A DNA stretch of 64,000 nucleotides from Lysobacteraceae bacterium (GCA_021372495.1 JAJFUF010000007.1:1-64000), one strand, 5' to 3'; counted from the first letter of the stretch, positions 43,359 to 52,538 are shown. The notes: generated by a model not told the origin, from the sequence alone. Program-made: numbers and translations.

Positions 43359-44287
43359 GGCGCATCCTCGTCGCGCTGCTGGGCTGCGTGCTCGGCAGCG
43401 CCATCGCGCAGGCGCAGACATTCGCCGAGGCGCCATTCGGCCCGCCGCAGGTGGCCGGCACCATCGCCGACCTGCGCCTCGACGAGATCAGCGGCATCGC
43501 CGCCTCACGCCGCGCCGACGGCCGCTACTGGGTGCACGACGATTCCGGCAACGAGCCGTTCCTGTACGCGCTGGACGCGCGCGGCGCGCTGCTCGGCCAG
43601 GTGCGCGTCGACGACGCCGCCAACGTGGACTGGGAGGACATCGCCTCGTTCGTGCTGGACGGCACGCCGTACCTCATGGTCGCTGACAGCGGCGACAACG
43701 CCGCCACGCGCGGCCACTACGAACTGGTGGTGATCGCGGAGCCCGCGCTGCCGCTGCCCGTGCACGCGCGCGTCGCGCCGGCGTGGAAGCTCCGCTACCG
43801 CTTCCCCGACGGCGCGCACGACTGCGAGGCGGTGGGCGTCGACGTCACGACGCAGACGGTGATCCTGGTCACCAAGCGCACCGACCGGCCGCAGGTCTAC
43901 TCGCTGCCGCTGCGCCCGCGCGGCGACGGCGAGCAGGTGGCGACGCGCATCGCCACCATCACCGCCATCCCGAAGCCGACCGCCGCCGAGCGCGCGCTGA
44001 AGCTCAACGCCGCGCGCTACGGCCACGAGCCGACCGGCCTCGACATCGACCCGCCCGGCCGCCGCGCCGCGCTGCTCACCTACCGCAACGCCTACGTGTT
44101 CACGCGCGCGGACGGCCAAAGCTGGGCGCAGGCCTTCACCGCCGCGCCCGCGCTGCTGCGCCTGCCGCTGCTGCCGCAGGCCGAGGCGATCGGCTTCGAC
44201 CGCGAAGGGCGCAGCCTGCTGGTCACCGGCGAAGGCCTGCCGGTGCCGCTGCTGCGCTTCGACCCGGGCGCGCCGCCGACGCATTGA
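43355..44287 (+). CDS. Exported beta-propeller-like hypothetical protein
   Basis: 310 residues from a GTG overlapping the upstream stop. A signal peptide ([20 protein letters not shown]) is followed by motifs LDEISGIAASRRADGRYWVHDDSGNEPFLYALDARGALLG, DWEDIASFVLDGTPYLMVADSGDN, DCEAVGVDV and LPQAEAIGFDREGRSLLVTGEG. Repeats of aspartate-rich turns suggest a calcium-containing propeller of the SdiA-regulated or phytase-like type. It is coupled to the transglutaminase-like gene, so the two may act together outside the cytoplasm. Confidence 0.72.
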   Translation: MRRILVALLGCVLGSAIAQAQTFAEAPFGPPQVAGTIADLRLDEISGIAASRRADGRYWVHDDSGNEPFLYALDARGALLGQVRVDDAANVDWEDIASFVLDGTPYLMVADSGDNAATRGHYELVVIAEPALPLPVHARVAPAWKLRYRFPDGAHDCEAVGVDVTTQTVILVTKRTDRPQVYSLPLRPRGDGEQVATRIATITAIPKPTAAERALKLNAARYGHEPTGLDIDPPGRRAALLTYRNAYVFTRADGQSWAQAFTAAPALLRLPLLPQAEAIGFDREGRSLLVTGEGLPVPLLRFDPGAPPTH

Positions 44288-44368
44288 GCGGGGCGGCGAT
44301 CCCGACGCGCAGCGCGAGGCGGCCCGTGCGGACACCGCGCCGCAGGTGACGCCGCGCGCGGCGCCGCC

Positions 44369-44374
44369 TAAGCT
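44369..44374 (+). promoter_or_regulatory. -10-like hexamer placed for leaderless transcription of the VanY-type gene
   Basis: TAAGCT ends exactly 6 bp before the ATG at 44381; no ribosome site lies between. Confidence 0.35.
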
Positions 44375-44380
44375 AGCCGC

Positions 44381-44941
44381 ATGGAAGTCGTGACACAGCC
44401 GCAACCGCCGCCGCGCACCGAGGACTGGCGCGCGCTGCTGGAGCGCGCGCGCGCGCTGGGCGTGCCGCGCAACTACGGACGACTGCACGGGCTGCGCCCG
44501 GTGCGCGAGCCGTCGCAACTGGCCTTCATCGGCGCCGACATCCACGGCCGTCCGCAGTGGCTTGCGCCGCGCGCGGCGGCCGCGTTCGCGCGCATGCGCG
44601 GCGGCGCGAACGAGCAGGGCGTCGAGCTGCAGGTGGTGTCGGCGTTCCGCTCGGTGGCGTACCAGCTCGGCATCCTCGAACGCAAACGCGAACGCGGCCT
44701 GGATATCGCCACGATCCTGCGCGTCAGCGCCGCGCCCGGCTACAGCGAGCACCACTCGGGCCGCGCGCTGGACCTGACCGCGCCCGGCTGCACGCCGCTC
44801 GAGGAAGACTTCGAGGACTCGCCCGCCTATCGATGGCTGCACCGGCACGCGCACCGCTACGGCTTCCGGCTGTCGTTCCCGCGCGGCAATCCGCACGGCA
44901 TCGCCTACGAGCCGTGGCACTGGTGCTGGCACGCGCGCTGA
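44381..44941 (+). CDS. D-alanyl-D-alanine carboxypeptidase, VanY-type
   Basis: 186 residues. Zinc peptidase of the VanY/DacY family, which trims the terminal D-Ala of peptidoglycan peptides. Motifs are VVSAFRSVAYQLGIL, the zinc site SEHHSGRALD (His124, Asp131) and EPWHW (catalytic Glu177, zinc His180). No signal peptide is present, so it could be cytosolic (recycling) or exported by another route. It is separated from the upstream gene by 93 bp. Confidence 0.88.
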   Translation: MEVVTQPQPPPRTEDWRALLERARALGVPRNYGRLHGLRPVREPSQLAFIGADIHGRPQWLAPRAAAAFARMRGGANEQGVELQVVSAFRSVAYQLGILERKRERGLDIATILRVSAAPGYSEHHSGRALDLTAPGCTPLEEDFEDSPAYRWLHRHAHRYGFRLSFPRGNPHGIAYEPWHWCWHAR

Positions 44942-45315
44942 GCCCGCCCTTCACGCTACCAGGAGCAATGCGGGGCGACGCGGACGTGCGCGGACAGGAT
45001 TCCGCGGCCCGCGTCGATCCGCGTCCATGGGATTCCTCCGCAACGTAGGGCGGAATCCGCGCAGCGGCTTCCGCCGCATGTCACGTGCAGGCGCGGGCGC
45101 CACGGCAAAAGCGCCGCTGCGCGGCGATTCCACCCTACGCGGACTTGCGCAGCAGGGCGTAGGCAAAGGATTGCGGCGCGCCCCACGGCGTCTGGTGCGG
45201 CTCGCGTTCGCCATGCAAAAGCAACGTAGGGCGGAACCCGCGCAGCGGCTTCCGCCGCATGTCACGTGCAGCCGCGGACACCACGGCGGAAGCGCCGCTG
45301 CGCGGCGATTCCACC
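44942..45315. repeat. Non-coding region holding a 181-bp partial tandem duplication
   Basis: Unit 1 (about 45040-45217) is repeated as unit 2 (about 45221-45398) with an offset of 181 bp. Each unit has a palindromic element with ends GTAGGGCGGAA and TTCCACCCTAC (45045-45138 and 45226-45319) followed by the coding sequence for the end of the methyltransferase. Unit 1 thus carries a detached copy of the last 28 codons (EREPHQTPWGAPQSFAYALL...). The first 95 bp (44942-45036) hold nothing I can identify. Confidence 0.88.
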
Positions 45316-45939
45316 CTACGCGGACTTGCGCAGCAAGGCGTAGGCAAAGGCTTGCGGCGCGCCCCACGGCGTGACGTGCGCCTCGCGTTCGGCGTGCAGC
45401 AGCTCGAAGCCGGCGCCGAGCAGCGCGGCGATGTCCGCCGCGTCGCGGCGCGCGACCGGCAGGCCGCTGCAGCGCTCGGGACCGTCGCCGGCAAAGCCGC
45501 CGATCACCGCGTGGCCGCCGGGCGCGAGCGCGCGGCGCACCTGCGCGACGTAGGCGGTCACGTCGGCGGGATCGACGAGGAAGTGCAGCACCGCGCGGTC
45601 GTGCCACAGGTCGTAGGCCGCAGCCGGCAACGCAACGCGGGTGACGTCGCCCGCCAGCCAGGTCACCGCCTCGGCGCGCGCGCCGAGGCGCTGCCGCGCG
45701 GCGTCGAGCGCCGACTTGGCGATGTCCAGCACGGTGACCGCAGTGAGCCCGCGCGCCAGCAGGTCGTCGACCAGGGTCGAGGCGCCGCCGCCGACGTCGA
45801 TCAGCCGCGAGCCCGCGCCCAGGCCGGCGCGTTCGAGCAAACGCAGCGACGTGTCCAGATGCGGGCGGTACCAGCTCACCGCGTCGCTGCCCTTGGTGGC
45901 ATAGACCTGCTGCCAGTGTTCGGTGCGTTCGTTGCTCAT
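45316..45939 (-). CDS. Class I SAM-dependent methyltransferase
   Basis: 207 residues. N-terminus HWQQVYATKGSDAVSWYRPHLDTSLRLLE, motif I SRLIDVGGGASTLVDDLLARG, motif II VTVLDIAKSALDAAR, and the D-loop YDLWHDRAVLHFLVDPADVTAYVAQVRRALAPGGHAVIG. It resembles Tehb/UbiE-like small-molecule methyltransferases; the substrate is unknown. Its TAG stop lies in the terminal inverted repeat of a palindromic element, and its last 28 codons are duplicated downstream. Confidence 0.88.
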   Translation of the reverse strand: MSNERTEHWQQVYATKGSDAVSWYRPHLDTSLRLLERAGLGAGSRLIDVGGGASTLVDDLLARGLTAVTVLDIAKSALDAARQRLGARAEAVTWLAGDVTRVALPAAAYDLWHDRAVLHFLVDPADVTAYVAQVRRALAPGGHAVIGGFAGDGPERCSGLPVARRDAADIAALLGAGFELLHAEREAHVTPWGAPQAFAYALLRKSA

Positions 45940-45957
45940 CGGCGTATTCGCGTGTGC

Positions 45958-47592
45958 TCAGCTGGCGCGCTCGTTGGGGAAGGCGTCGAGCAGCTCGGGT
46001 AGATGATCGGCCCAGGCGCGCCAGCGCCCGACCGAACTCGAGTACACCTGCTGGCGCGCCTGCCAGACGCTGGCGGTGGCGATCGCCTGCGGCCTCGCCT
46101 CCACGGGCGCGGGCGCCAATGGCGCTTCCAGCGAAAGGAAACGCAGCAGGTCGGCGACGGTCTCGTCGGGGCGCGCCACCAGCTTCTCGTAGCTGAGGTC
46201 GTACACCGGCAGCGGCAGCGTGGCGCGCCAGTGCGTCATCAGGCGGTCGTGGCCCTGGGCGAACGCGGCGATGTCCTCGAAGCGGTAGGCGTAGCCATTG
46301 TCGGCGTGCGCGAAGTGCTGGCTCCAGATCGACAGCGCGGTGTCGCGACGGTTGCGCCGGCAGTGGATCACGCGCGCGTTCGGGAACAGCGCGGCGGCCA
46401 GGCCGAGGTGGCGGAAGTTCAGCGGGTTCTTGTCGATGTAGCAGCGCGCGGAGACGTCGTCCTGGCGCAACTGCGCGGCGAACAGCGCGGCCGACTGCGC
46501 CAGCGACGCCGGCGACCAGCGCTGCCCCTCGACGTGCGCGGCCAGCGCGGCCAGCCAGTTCAGCTCGCCGCGGTTGCGCACCTGCGGATGCTTGCCGAGC
46601 AGCGTCGCCACCAGCGTGGTGCCGGTGCGCGGCAGGCCGACCACGAACACCGGCACGATGTCCGGCACCGCCACCGGCGCCAGCGGCGCGGCGCGCACCT
46701 GGCGCTCCACGAAGTTCTGCCACAGCTTCGACGACCAGCCGGCGCGCGCGGCCATCGCCGCGTTGGCCTCGCGCAGCGCGCCTGCCGCCGCGGGAACGTC
46801 GCCGAGGTCGGCGTAGGCCTTGCCCAGCGCGAAGCCGACGCAGACGCGCGCGTCCGCATTCGCCAGGCCCTGGGCGGCGGCGCGTTCGAGCAGGACGAGG
46901 TCGACGTCGTCGCGGTTGCGGAACTTGTGCGCGGCGGCGAGGCGCAGCCACGACGACGCCTGCGTCGGGTCCATCTCGACCGCGCGGCGCAACTGCACGC
47001 GCGCCTGCTCGAAGCGGCCGAGCGCCAGCGCCAGCTCGCCGGTCAGCGCGTGCAGCGCGGCGGCGTCGCCGACCTGCTTCAGCGCTTCCGTGCACACCTC
47101 CAGCGCCTCGGCGTGATGCTGGCATTCCTTCAGGAAGGTGGCCGCGCCCAGCGCCTCGTCGCGCGTGCGCGGCGCGTGCTTCCAGCGGATCTGCACCGCC
47201 GCCGCCGCGCCGTTCAGCCGCCCCTGTTCGCGCAGCAGGTGCGCCAGCGACAGTGCGGCGTCGCCGTGCTGCGGCTGCGCGGCCAGCGCGGCGCGCAGCT
47301 CGCGCTCGGCGGCGACGCGCTCGCCCTGCAGGCGCAGCGCGTTGCCGAGCAGGTAGCGCAGCCCGGCGTTGTGCGGATGGAACGCCAGTCCGCGCTCGGC
47401 CAGCGCGGTGGCCGCCACCGCGAAGCCGCCGCCGATCAGTCCGGCGACGACGCGCTCCCAGGCCGGGGCCGGCGCGCGCGCGGCTTCCAGGCGCCCGACC
47501 AGCGCGCGGAACGCGGCCGCGGCGTCGCGCGGCGCCAGCGCGTGGAAGTCGGCCAGCAGGGCGTCGGGAACCAGCGGCGCGGCGGCGTTCAT
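45958..47592 (-). CDS. Sulfotransferase with N-terminal TPR repeats
   Basis: 544 residues. About residues 45-290 are tetratricopeptide-type helical repeats (ALAERGLAFHPHNAGLRYLLGNALRLQGERVAAERELRAALAAQP and similar). From 312 on is a sulfotransferase domain: the PAPS 5'-phosphosulfate loop PRTGTT (321-326), KNPLNFRHLGLAAALFPNARVIHCRRNRRDTALSIWSQHF (3'-phosphate site) and YDLSYEKLVARP. Such TPR-sulfotransferases are common in proteobacteria and their acceptors are mostly unknown. The gene starts 4 bp after the glycosylase stop. Confidence 0.9.
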   Translation of the reverse strand: MNAAAPLVPDALLADFHALAPRDAAAAFRALVGRLEAARAPAPAWERVVAGLIGGGFAVAATALAERGLAFHPHNAGLRYLLGNALRLQGERVAAERELRAALAAQPQHGDAALSLAHLLREQGRLNGAAAAVQIRWKHAPRTRDEALGAATFLKECQHHAEALEVCTEALKQVGDAAALHALTGELALALGRFEQARVQLRRAVEMDPTQASSWLRLAAAHKFRNRDDVDLVLLERAAAQGLANADARVCVGFALGKAYADLGDVPAAAGALREANAAMAARAGWSSKLWQNFVERQVRAAPLAPVAVPDIVPVFVVGLPRTGTTLVATLLGKHPQVRNRGELNWLAALAAHVEGQRWSPASLAQSAALFAAQLRQDDVSARCYIDKNPLNFRHLGLAAALFPNARVIHCRRNRRDTALSIWSQHFAHADNGYAYRFEDIAAFAQGHDRLMTHWRATLPLPVYDLSYEKLVARPDETVADLLRFLSLEAPLAPAPVEARPQAIATASVWQARQQVYSSSVGRWRAWADHLPELLDAFPNERAS

Positions 47593-47596
47593 GCGT

Positions 47597-48271
47597 TCAG
47601 TCCTGCGAGCAGCGCGTCGGCGCGGCCTGCTGCGCCGCCTCGACCACGCGCCAGAGATAGAAGCTGGCCAGCGTGCGGTACGGTCCCCAGCGCTCGCCGA
47701 ACTCGGCCAGCGCCTGCGGCTTCGGCGGCGCGTCCCAGCCGTGCACGACCTGCGCGCCCTTGCGGATGCCGAGGTCGTCGACCGGCAGGATGTCCGGCCG
47801 GCCGAGCCGCGACATCAGCAGCATCTCGACGGTCCAGCGGCCGATGCCGCGCACCTGGGTCAGCTGCCCGATCGCGTCGGCGTCGGACATGCGCGCCAGT
47901 CCGCGCGCGTCCGGCACGACGCCCTGCTGCGCCTTGGCGGCGAGGTCGCGCAGCGCGGCGATCTTGTTGCGCGACACGCCGGCGCCGCGCAGCGCCTCGT
48001 CGGACTGCGCGGCGATGCCGTCGGCGTCGATGCGCCTGCGCGGCATCAGCGCCAGCACGCGGCCGACGATCGTCGCCGCCGCCTTGCCGGAAAGCTGCTG
48101 GTACAGGATCGCGTGCGCCAGCGCGTCGACCGGCTGGAACGGCTGGGCGAAGTCGCGCTCGATCGGCCCGATCCGGCGCATCCACGTCGCCAGGCGGCGA
48201 TCGCGCTTCGCCAGGTGGGCCTGCGCGGCGGCGACATCGAAGCCGCGCGGAATGGGGCGGGCAGCGGGCAT
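47597..48271 (-). CDS. DNA-3-methyladenine glycosylase II (AlkA-like HhH-GPD protein)
   Basis: 224 residues. Base-excision repair enzyme that removes alkylated purines. The helix-hairpin-helix core is VRGIGRWTVEMLLM with the catalytic Asp in ILPVDDLGIRKG. Also typical are DALAHAILYQQLSGKAAATIVGRVL and WGPYRTLASFYLWRVVE. It lacks the N-terminal extension of E. coli AlkA, resembling the shorter form. The sulfotransferase gene follows immediately; there is no obvious functional link. Confidence 0.92.
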   Translation of the reverse strand: MPAARPIPRGFDVAAAQAHLAKRDRRLATWMRRIGPIERDFAQPFQPVDALAHAILYQQLSGKAAATIVGRVLALMPRRRIDADGIAAQSDEALRGAGVSRNKIAALRDLAAKAQQGVVPDARGLARMSDADAIGQLTQVRGIGRWTVEMLLMSRLGRPDILPVDDLGIRKGAQVVHGWDAPPKPQALAEFGERWGPYRTLASFYLWRVVEAAQQAAPTRCSQD

Positions 48272-48357
48272 GGGCGACAGTTCCGTGGGCCGGCGCCCAT
48301 TGTCGCGAGGCGCCGGCGCAGGCGCCAGTGGGCCGCCGGGGCGCTTGCGGGGCGGCT

Positions 48358-48750
48358 TCACTCCGACGGGGCGCGCGGAAACCCCGCCCCCAGCGCGTTG
48401 CCCAGCGCCAGCCAGCCGAGCACGAACGCGAGCCCGCCCAGCGGCGCGATCGCGCCGACCCAGCGCGGCGCGCCCAGCGCGAGCGCGTACAGGCTGCCGC
48501 AGAACAGCGGCAGGCCGAGGCCGAACAGCCACAGCGCCAGCCGCCACGCGCGGCGGCCTTCGCGCGCGCTCAGCACGGCGAGCGCCATGCCCAGCGCATG
48601 CCAGAAGTGGTAGCCGTTGGCGGTGTGCCACAGCGACAGTCCGCCGGCGCCGAGCACGCCGGCCAGCGCGTGCGCACCGAACGCGCCGAGCAGCACGGCG
48701 CTGGCGCCGGCCGCGCCGACCGCGATGCCGTGGCCGCGCATGCGGCTCAT
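48358..48750 (-). CDS. DUF423 family membrane protein
   Basis: 130 residues, four hydrophobic helices. The DUF423 signature ASAVLLGAFGAHAL and W.TA..YHFWHALGMAL is present, with the third helix LFGLGLPLFCGSLYALAL and the fourth LAFVLGWLALG. Function unknown; found in many bacteria and once called YgdD. The start overlaps the stop of the upstream DUF4340 gene (ATGA), so it is the last gene of the Gld-like operon. Confidence 0.88.
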   Translation of the reverse strand: MSRMRGHGIAVGAAGASAVLLGAFGAHALAGVLGAGGLSLWHTANGYHFWHALGMALAVLSAREGRRAWRLALWLFGLGLPLFCGSLYALALGAPRWVGAIAPLGGLAFVLGWLALGNALGAGFPRAPSE

Positions 48751-49928
48751 GCGCCGTCCGTCGACGGCGCCAGCACCAGGGCGGGCACGGGCGCCGGCGC
48801 GGCCGTCGTCGCCGGCATCGCCGGCGCAGCCGAGGCTGCCGGCGCGGGCGCCGCCGAGGCCGCGGGCGCCGGCGCGCCGGCTTCGCGCGCCGGACGCAGC
48901 AGCGAATCGAAACGCCGGTCGAACGCCGCGTAGCGATAGGCGGGCAGGCAGTAGGTCCAGCCTTGCCAGCGCGCATTCAGCCGCGCGGCTTCGTCGGCCG
49001 CGGCGCGCGTCCCGGCCGGCGAAGCCGCCTCCGCGGCGGGCTCGGCCGTAGCGCGCAGGCGCACGAAGTTCTGCCCGCCCTGCCGCCATGCGTCGGCGTC
49101 GACGGTCAGCCCGTCCCAGGTGCGGAAGCGCGCATGCGCAGGCGCGGCGCCGGCGGGCGGCGTGCGCACCGAGGCGACGTAGACGTCGTCAAGCTCGAGC
49201 CCGGCAAGCGCCGCGGCGATGTCCTCCGCCGCGTACGGCGTGGCCAGCTCGCGCCGCCGTACGATCTCGCGCGCGCTGTAGTGGCTGTCGTCGCGATGCG
49301 TCTTGTACACGGTGAACGCCGGGCCGCCGGTCGGCGCCAGCGTCACCTCGCGCACGCGCGCGGCGGGAATGTCGGCGATTTCGCGCTCGAGCCAGTGCGC
49401 GGGATCCGCATCGACGCGCAGGTCGCCCATGGCCAGCCAACTGCGCGCCTCGCCCGGACGGCGCGCGAAGGTGCCGCCGGCGCGCGGGTCGTAGCGGCCG
49501 ACGATCAGCGCCAGCGGCCGCGCCAGGCCGTGCAGCGCGACCTGCACGCCGCCCGCCCGCGGTTGCGCGACGTCCTCGACGCCGAGCACCGCGTAGCGCG
49601 CCGGATCGGCGGTCTTCGGTTCGGCCAGGCGCGCCTGCGCAAGCTGCAGCAGCAGGCCGCGCAGCGCGACGACGTCGGCCGGATAGCCGTGCCGCTGGCC
49701 GACCGTCCAGCCGGACGCGCCGCGCCGCAGCGTCACGCGCACGTCGCCGCCGGCGCCGACCAGGTCGACGCGGTCGACCGCGTTGACGTTCGCGGCCAGT
49801 TCCGGCAGCAGCGGCGCCGCGTTCCCGCCGAGGTCGACGGCCGGCGCGCGCCGCCAGTTCAGCGCGATCGCCGCCGCCACCGCCAGCGCGGCGAGCACGG
49901 CCAGCAGCAGCAGCGTGCGCGCCCTCAC
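48747..49928 (-). CDS. DUF4340 domain protein of the Gld-like ABC cluster
   Basis: 393 residues from a GTG that overlaps the gldG-like stop (GTGA). One N-terminal transmembrane segment (RTLLLLAVLAALAVAAAIAL) precedes an exported region with repeated strand patterns such as VDRVDLVGAGGDVRVTLRRGASGWTVGQRHGYPADVVALRGLLLQLAQARLAEPKTADPARYAVLGVED, the DUF4340 signature. The C-terminal 45 residues are Pro/Ala low-complexity. DUF4340 proteins are regularly encoded next to GldG-type proteins; role unknown. Confidence 0.82.
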   Translation of the reverse strand: MRARTLLLLAVLAALAVAAAIALNWRRAPAVDLGGNAAPLLPELAANVNAVDRVDLVGAGGDVRVTLRRGASGWTVGQRHGYPADVVALRGLLLQLAQARLAEPKTADPARYAVLGVEDVAQPRAGGVQVALHGLARPLALIVGRYDPRAGGTFARRPGEARSWLAMGDLRVDADPAHWLEREIADIPAARVREVTLAPTGGPAFTVYKTHRDDSHYSAREIVRRRELATPYAAEDIAAALAGLELDDVYVASVRTPPAGAAPAHARFRTWDGLTVDADAWRQGGQNFVRLRATAEPAAEAASPAGTRAAADEAARLNARWQGWTYCLPAYRYAAFDRRFDSLLRPAREAGAPAPAASAAPAPAASAAPAMPATTAAPAPVPALVLAPSTDGA

Positions 49929-51799
49929 CACGGCTCGCCTCCGGCCGCGCGGCGGCGGCGCGCGCGCCGCCACGCGTAGGCCAGCGCGACCAGCGTAAGC
50001 AGGATCGGCATCAGCGCGATGTCGAGGAACTTCAGGCGCGCGCCGAGCGCCTCGATCTCGGCGTCGAGCTGGCGCTGCACGTCGCGCAGCTCGCGGCGGA
50101 TCGCCAGCTTGCGCTTGAGGAAGGCCTCCAGCTCCTGCTTCTGCGCGGGGCTGAGGATCTGCGCGTTGTCGCCGGCCTTTTCCTGCTGCAGGCCGGCCAG
50201 GCGCCGCTCGGTGTCGGCCAGCTCGCGCTCCAGCTCCGCCTGCTTGGCGCGGAAGCGCTCGTCGGCGCTGCGGCGCAACGCCTCGACGCGGGTGAACGGC
50301 CGGCGCGCGCTGGCGCGGCCGCGGATCGAGATCAGCTCGGAGGAGCCGGCCAGGTAATCGACCGCGTTGACCGCGAAATCGCCGTTGTTGGCGAACGCGT
50401 TCAGCAGGGTCTGGCCGAAGAACGGCGTCATCTGCACCCACAGGCGATCCGACAGCAGGTCGGTGTCGGCGACCAGCAGGATCTGCCCCGGCGCCCTGGC
50501 CGCGTCGAGGTGGCCCGCGCCCTTGCGCTCGGGGAAGGCGCTGCGGAAGCGGCCTTCGAGCCAGCCGGCGATCACGTAGTGCACGTTGTCCGGACGGTAA
50601 CCGACCAGCAGCGCGCCGGGGTCGGGCTGCAGGCGCACGCGCGCGGCCGGCACGCGCATCGCATCGGCCGTGCTTTGCAGCAACGGCACCAGTTGCGCGG
50701 TGCTGTCCGGCGCGAGCGCGAAGCAGCCGGCGCTGGATACGTTGATGCTCTGCAGGTTGGCGGTGATCACGTCGTCGCGGTTGAGGTCCTCGGCGGTGTA
50801 GCCGAGCACGGCCGGATGGCGCACCGGCGCGGCGTCGGCGCTCATCGCGATCGACAGTGCGCGTGCGCGGTCGAGCACCACCGCGTCGGGGTCGTAGCTG
50901 ACCCCCCAGGCCTTGAACAGGCGCGGCAGGTCGGAGCTGCGCGGCGCCAGCGACGCGATGCCGCCGTCGGCCGCGTCCGGCGCGACGTCGGTTTCGGCAT
51001 CCGGATCGACGAACACCGCCAGCCGGCCGCCGCGCATCACGAACTGGTCGACCGCGTACAGCGCGTCGTCCGGCAACTGGCGCGGCTGCACCAGCAGCAG
51101 CACCTGCACGTCGGCGCCGATCGCCTGCGTGTGCTGCGCGTCGAGCACGCGCACGTCGAACAACTGGCGCAGTTCCTGCAGCACCGCCCACGGCGGCTGC
51201 GCGGCGCGGCTGCGCGGGTCGACGCCGCCGGCGAGCGGCAGGCGGCTGAGCACGGCGACCACCGGCTTGCGCGGCATGGTCAGGTCGTGGACCAGCTTGG
51301 CGATGTCGTACTCGAGGAACGCTTCCTTGTCCGGCTGGAAGAACGGGATCACCGCCTGGCCGTCGGTGGAGTTGGTGCCGACCAGGCCGAAGAACACCTT
51401 GGCGCCGCCGCTGCCGATCGGCGCCGCGGACAGGCCGGCGCCGGCGGCGCGGTCCTCGTCCTCGGAGAACGGCAGCGGATCGACCACTTCCAGTTGCAGC
51501 TTGCCGCGGGCGCGCTGCGCCATCTCCTCCAGCATCTCGCGCACGCGCTGCTGGTAGCTGCGCAGTTGCGGCAGGTCGCGGGTGGCGTGCTCGGAGAAGA
51601 ACAGCGTCAGCCGCACCGGCTCGTCGATGCCGGCGAGGATCGCGCGGGTGCCCGGCGACAGCGTGTACAGATGGTCCTCGGTGAGGTCGATGCGCGCGCC
51701 GCGCAGGAGCTGGTTGCCGACCAGCACCAGCGCGACGAACAGCACGCCGAGCAGGGCCAGCGCGAGGACGACGGCGGATTTGCGGTGGTTGGACGTCAT
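49925..51799 (-). CDS. GldG-like ABC-type exported substrate-processing protein
   Basis: 624 residues. An N-terminal helix (about 10-30), a large extracytoplasmic region beginning RIDLTEDHLYTLSPGTRAILAGIDEPVRLTLFFSEH (the GldG/ABC-2 type auxiliary domain), LLLVQPRQLPDDALYAVDQFVMRGGRLAVFVDP, a coiled coil (about 520-580) and a final helix. In gliding Bacteroidetes GldG works with GldA and GldF; in non-gliding Proteobacteria the same set is of unknown function. It is linked to the permease gene by a 4-bp gap. Confidence 0.85.
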   Translation of the reverse strand: MTSNHRKSAVVLALALLGVLFVALVLVGNQLLRGARIDLTEDHLYTLSPGTRAILAGIDEPVRLTLFFSEHATRDLPQLRSYQQRVREMLEEMAQRARGKLQLEVVDPLPFSEDEDRAAGAGLSAAPIGSGGAKVFFGLVGTNSTDGQAVIPFFQPDKEAFLEYDIAKLVHDLTMPRKPVVAVLSRLPLAGGVDPRSRAAQPPWAVLQELRQLFDVRVLDAQHTQAIGADVQVLLLVQPRQLPDDALYAVDQFVMRGGRLAVFVDPDAETDVAPDAADGGIASLAPRSSDLPRLFKAWGVSYDPDAVVLDRARALSIAMSADAAPVRHPAVLGYTAEDLNRDDVITANLQSINVSSAGCFALAPDSTAQLVPLLQSTADAMRVPAARVRLQPDPGALLVGYRPDNVHYVIAGWLEGRFRSAFPERKGAGHLDAARAPGQILLVADTDLLSDRLWVQMTPFFGQTLLNAFANNGDFAVNAVDYLAGSSELISIRGRASARRPFTRVEALRRSADERFRAKQAELERELADTERRLAGLQQEKAGDNAQILSPAQKQELEAFLKRKLAIRRELRDVQRQLDAEIEALGARLKFLDIALMPILLTLVALAYAWRRARRRRAAGGEPW

Positions 51800-51803
51800 C
51801 GCG

Positions 51804-52538
51804 TCAGTCGGCCTTCTTGAGGTCGAGCAGCAGCGCGCCGGCGTACAGCCAGAACCCGATCACCAGCGCGAAGAACAGCAGGTCGCGCAGATCGAGCACG
51901 CCCTTGGCGATCGCCGCGAAGTGGGCGAGGAAGCTGAGCGAGGCGATGCCGTCCACCAGCGCCTGCGGCAGGAAGCTGCGGAAGAAGTTCAGCACCAGCG
52001 GGAAGCCGGCCAGCAGGAACAGGAAGCACGTCGTCACGGTGAGGATGAACGCCACGATCTGGCTGCGCGTCGTCGCCGATAGGCACGAGCCGATCGCCAG
52101 GAACGCGCCGGCCATCAGCAGGCTGCCGAGGTAGCCGGCCAGGATCGCGCCGTTGTCGGGCTGGCCGAGGTAGTTCGCGGTCAGCCAGATCGGGAAGGTC
52201 AGCGCCAGCGCGATCGCGACGAACGCCCACGCGGCGAGGAACTTGCCGAGCACCGCCTGCGTCATCGTCACCGGCAGCGTCAGCAGCAGCTCGATCGTGC
52301 CGCTCTTGCGCTCCTCCGCCCACAGCCGCATCGCCACCGCCGGCACCAGGAACAGGTACAGCCATGGCTGGAACTGGAAGAACGGCTGCAGGTCGGCTTG
52401 GCCGCGCTCGTAGAAATCGCCCATGTAGAAGGTGAGCGCGCCCGACAGCAGCAGGAAGATGACGATGAACACGTACGCCACCGGGGTGGCGAAGTAGCTG
52501 GCGAACTCGCGGCGGAACACGCCGAACATCGCGCTCAT
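51804..52538 (-). CDS. ABC-2 type permease, GldF-like
   Basis: 244 residues, about six helices. N-terminal FGVFRREFASYFATPVAYVFIVIFLLLSGALTFYMG and the motif WLYLFLVPAVAMRLWAEERKSGTIELLLTLPVT are typical of GldF/NosY-type ABC-2 permeases. It forms the membrane channel of the transporter whose ATPase is encoded just upstream; the two genes overlap by 4 bp (ATGA). Confidence 0.92.
   Translation of the reverse strand: MSAMFGVFRREFASYFATPVAYVFIVIFLLLSGALTFYMGDFYERGQADLQPFFQFQPWLYLFLVPAVAMRLWAEERKSGTIELLLTLPVTMTQAVLGKFLAAWAFVAIALALTFPIWLTANYLGQPDNGAILAGYLGSLLMAGAFLAIGSCLSATTRSQIVAFILTVTTCFLFLLAGFPLVLNFFRSFLPQALVDGIASLSFLAHFAAIAKGVLDLRDLLFFALVIGFWLYAGALLLDLKKAD

Noticed and set aside
44956..45186. 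Short minus-strand open frame in the duplicated region
   Set aside because: It is made from repeat sequence and a fragment of the methyltransferase end; no ribosome site and no independent protein character.
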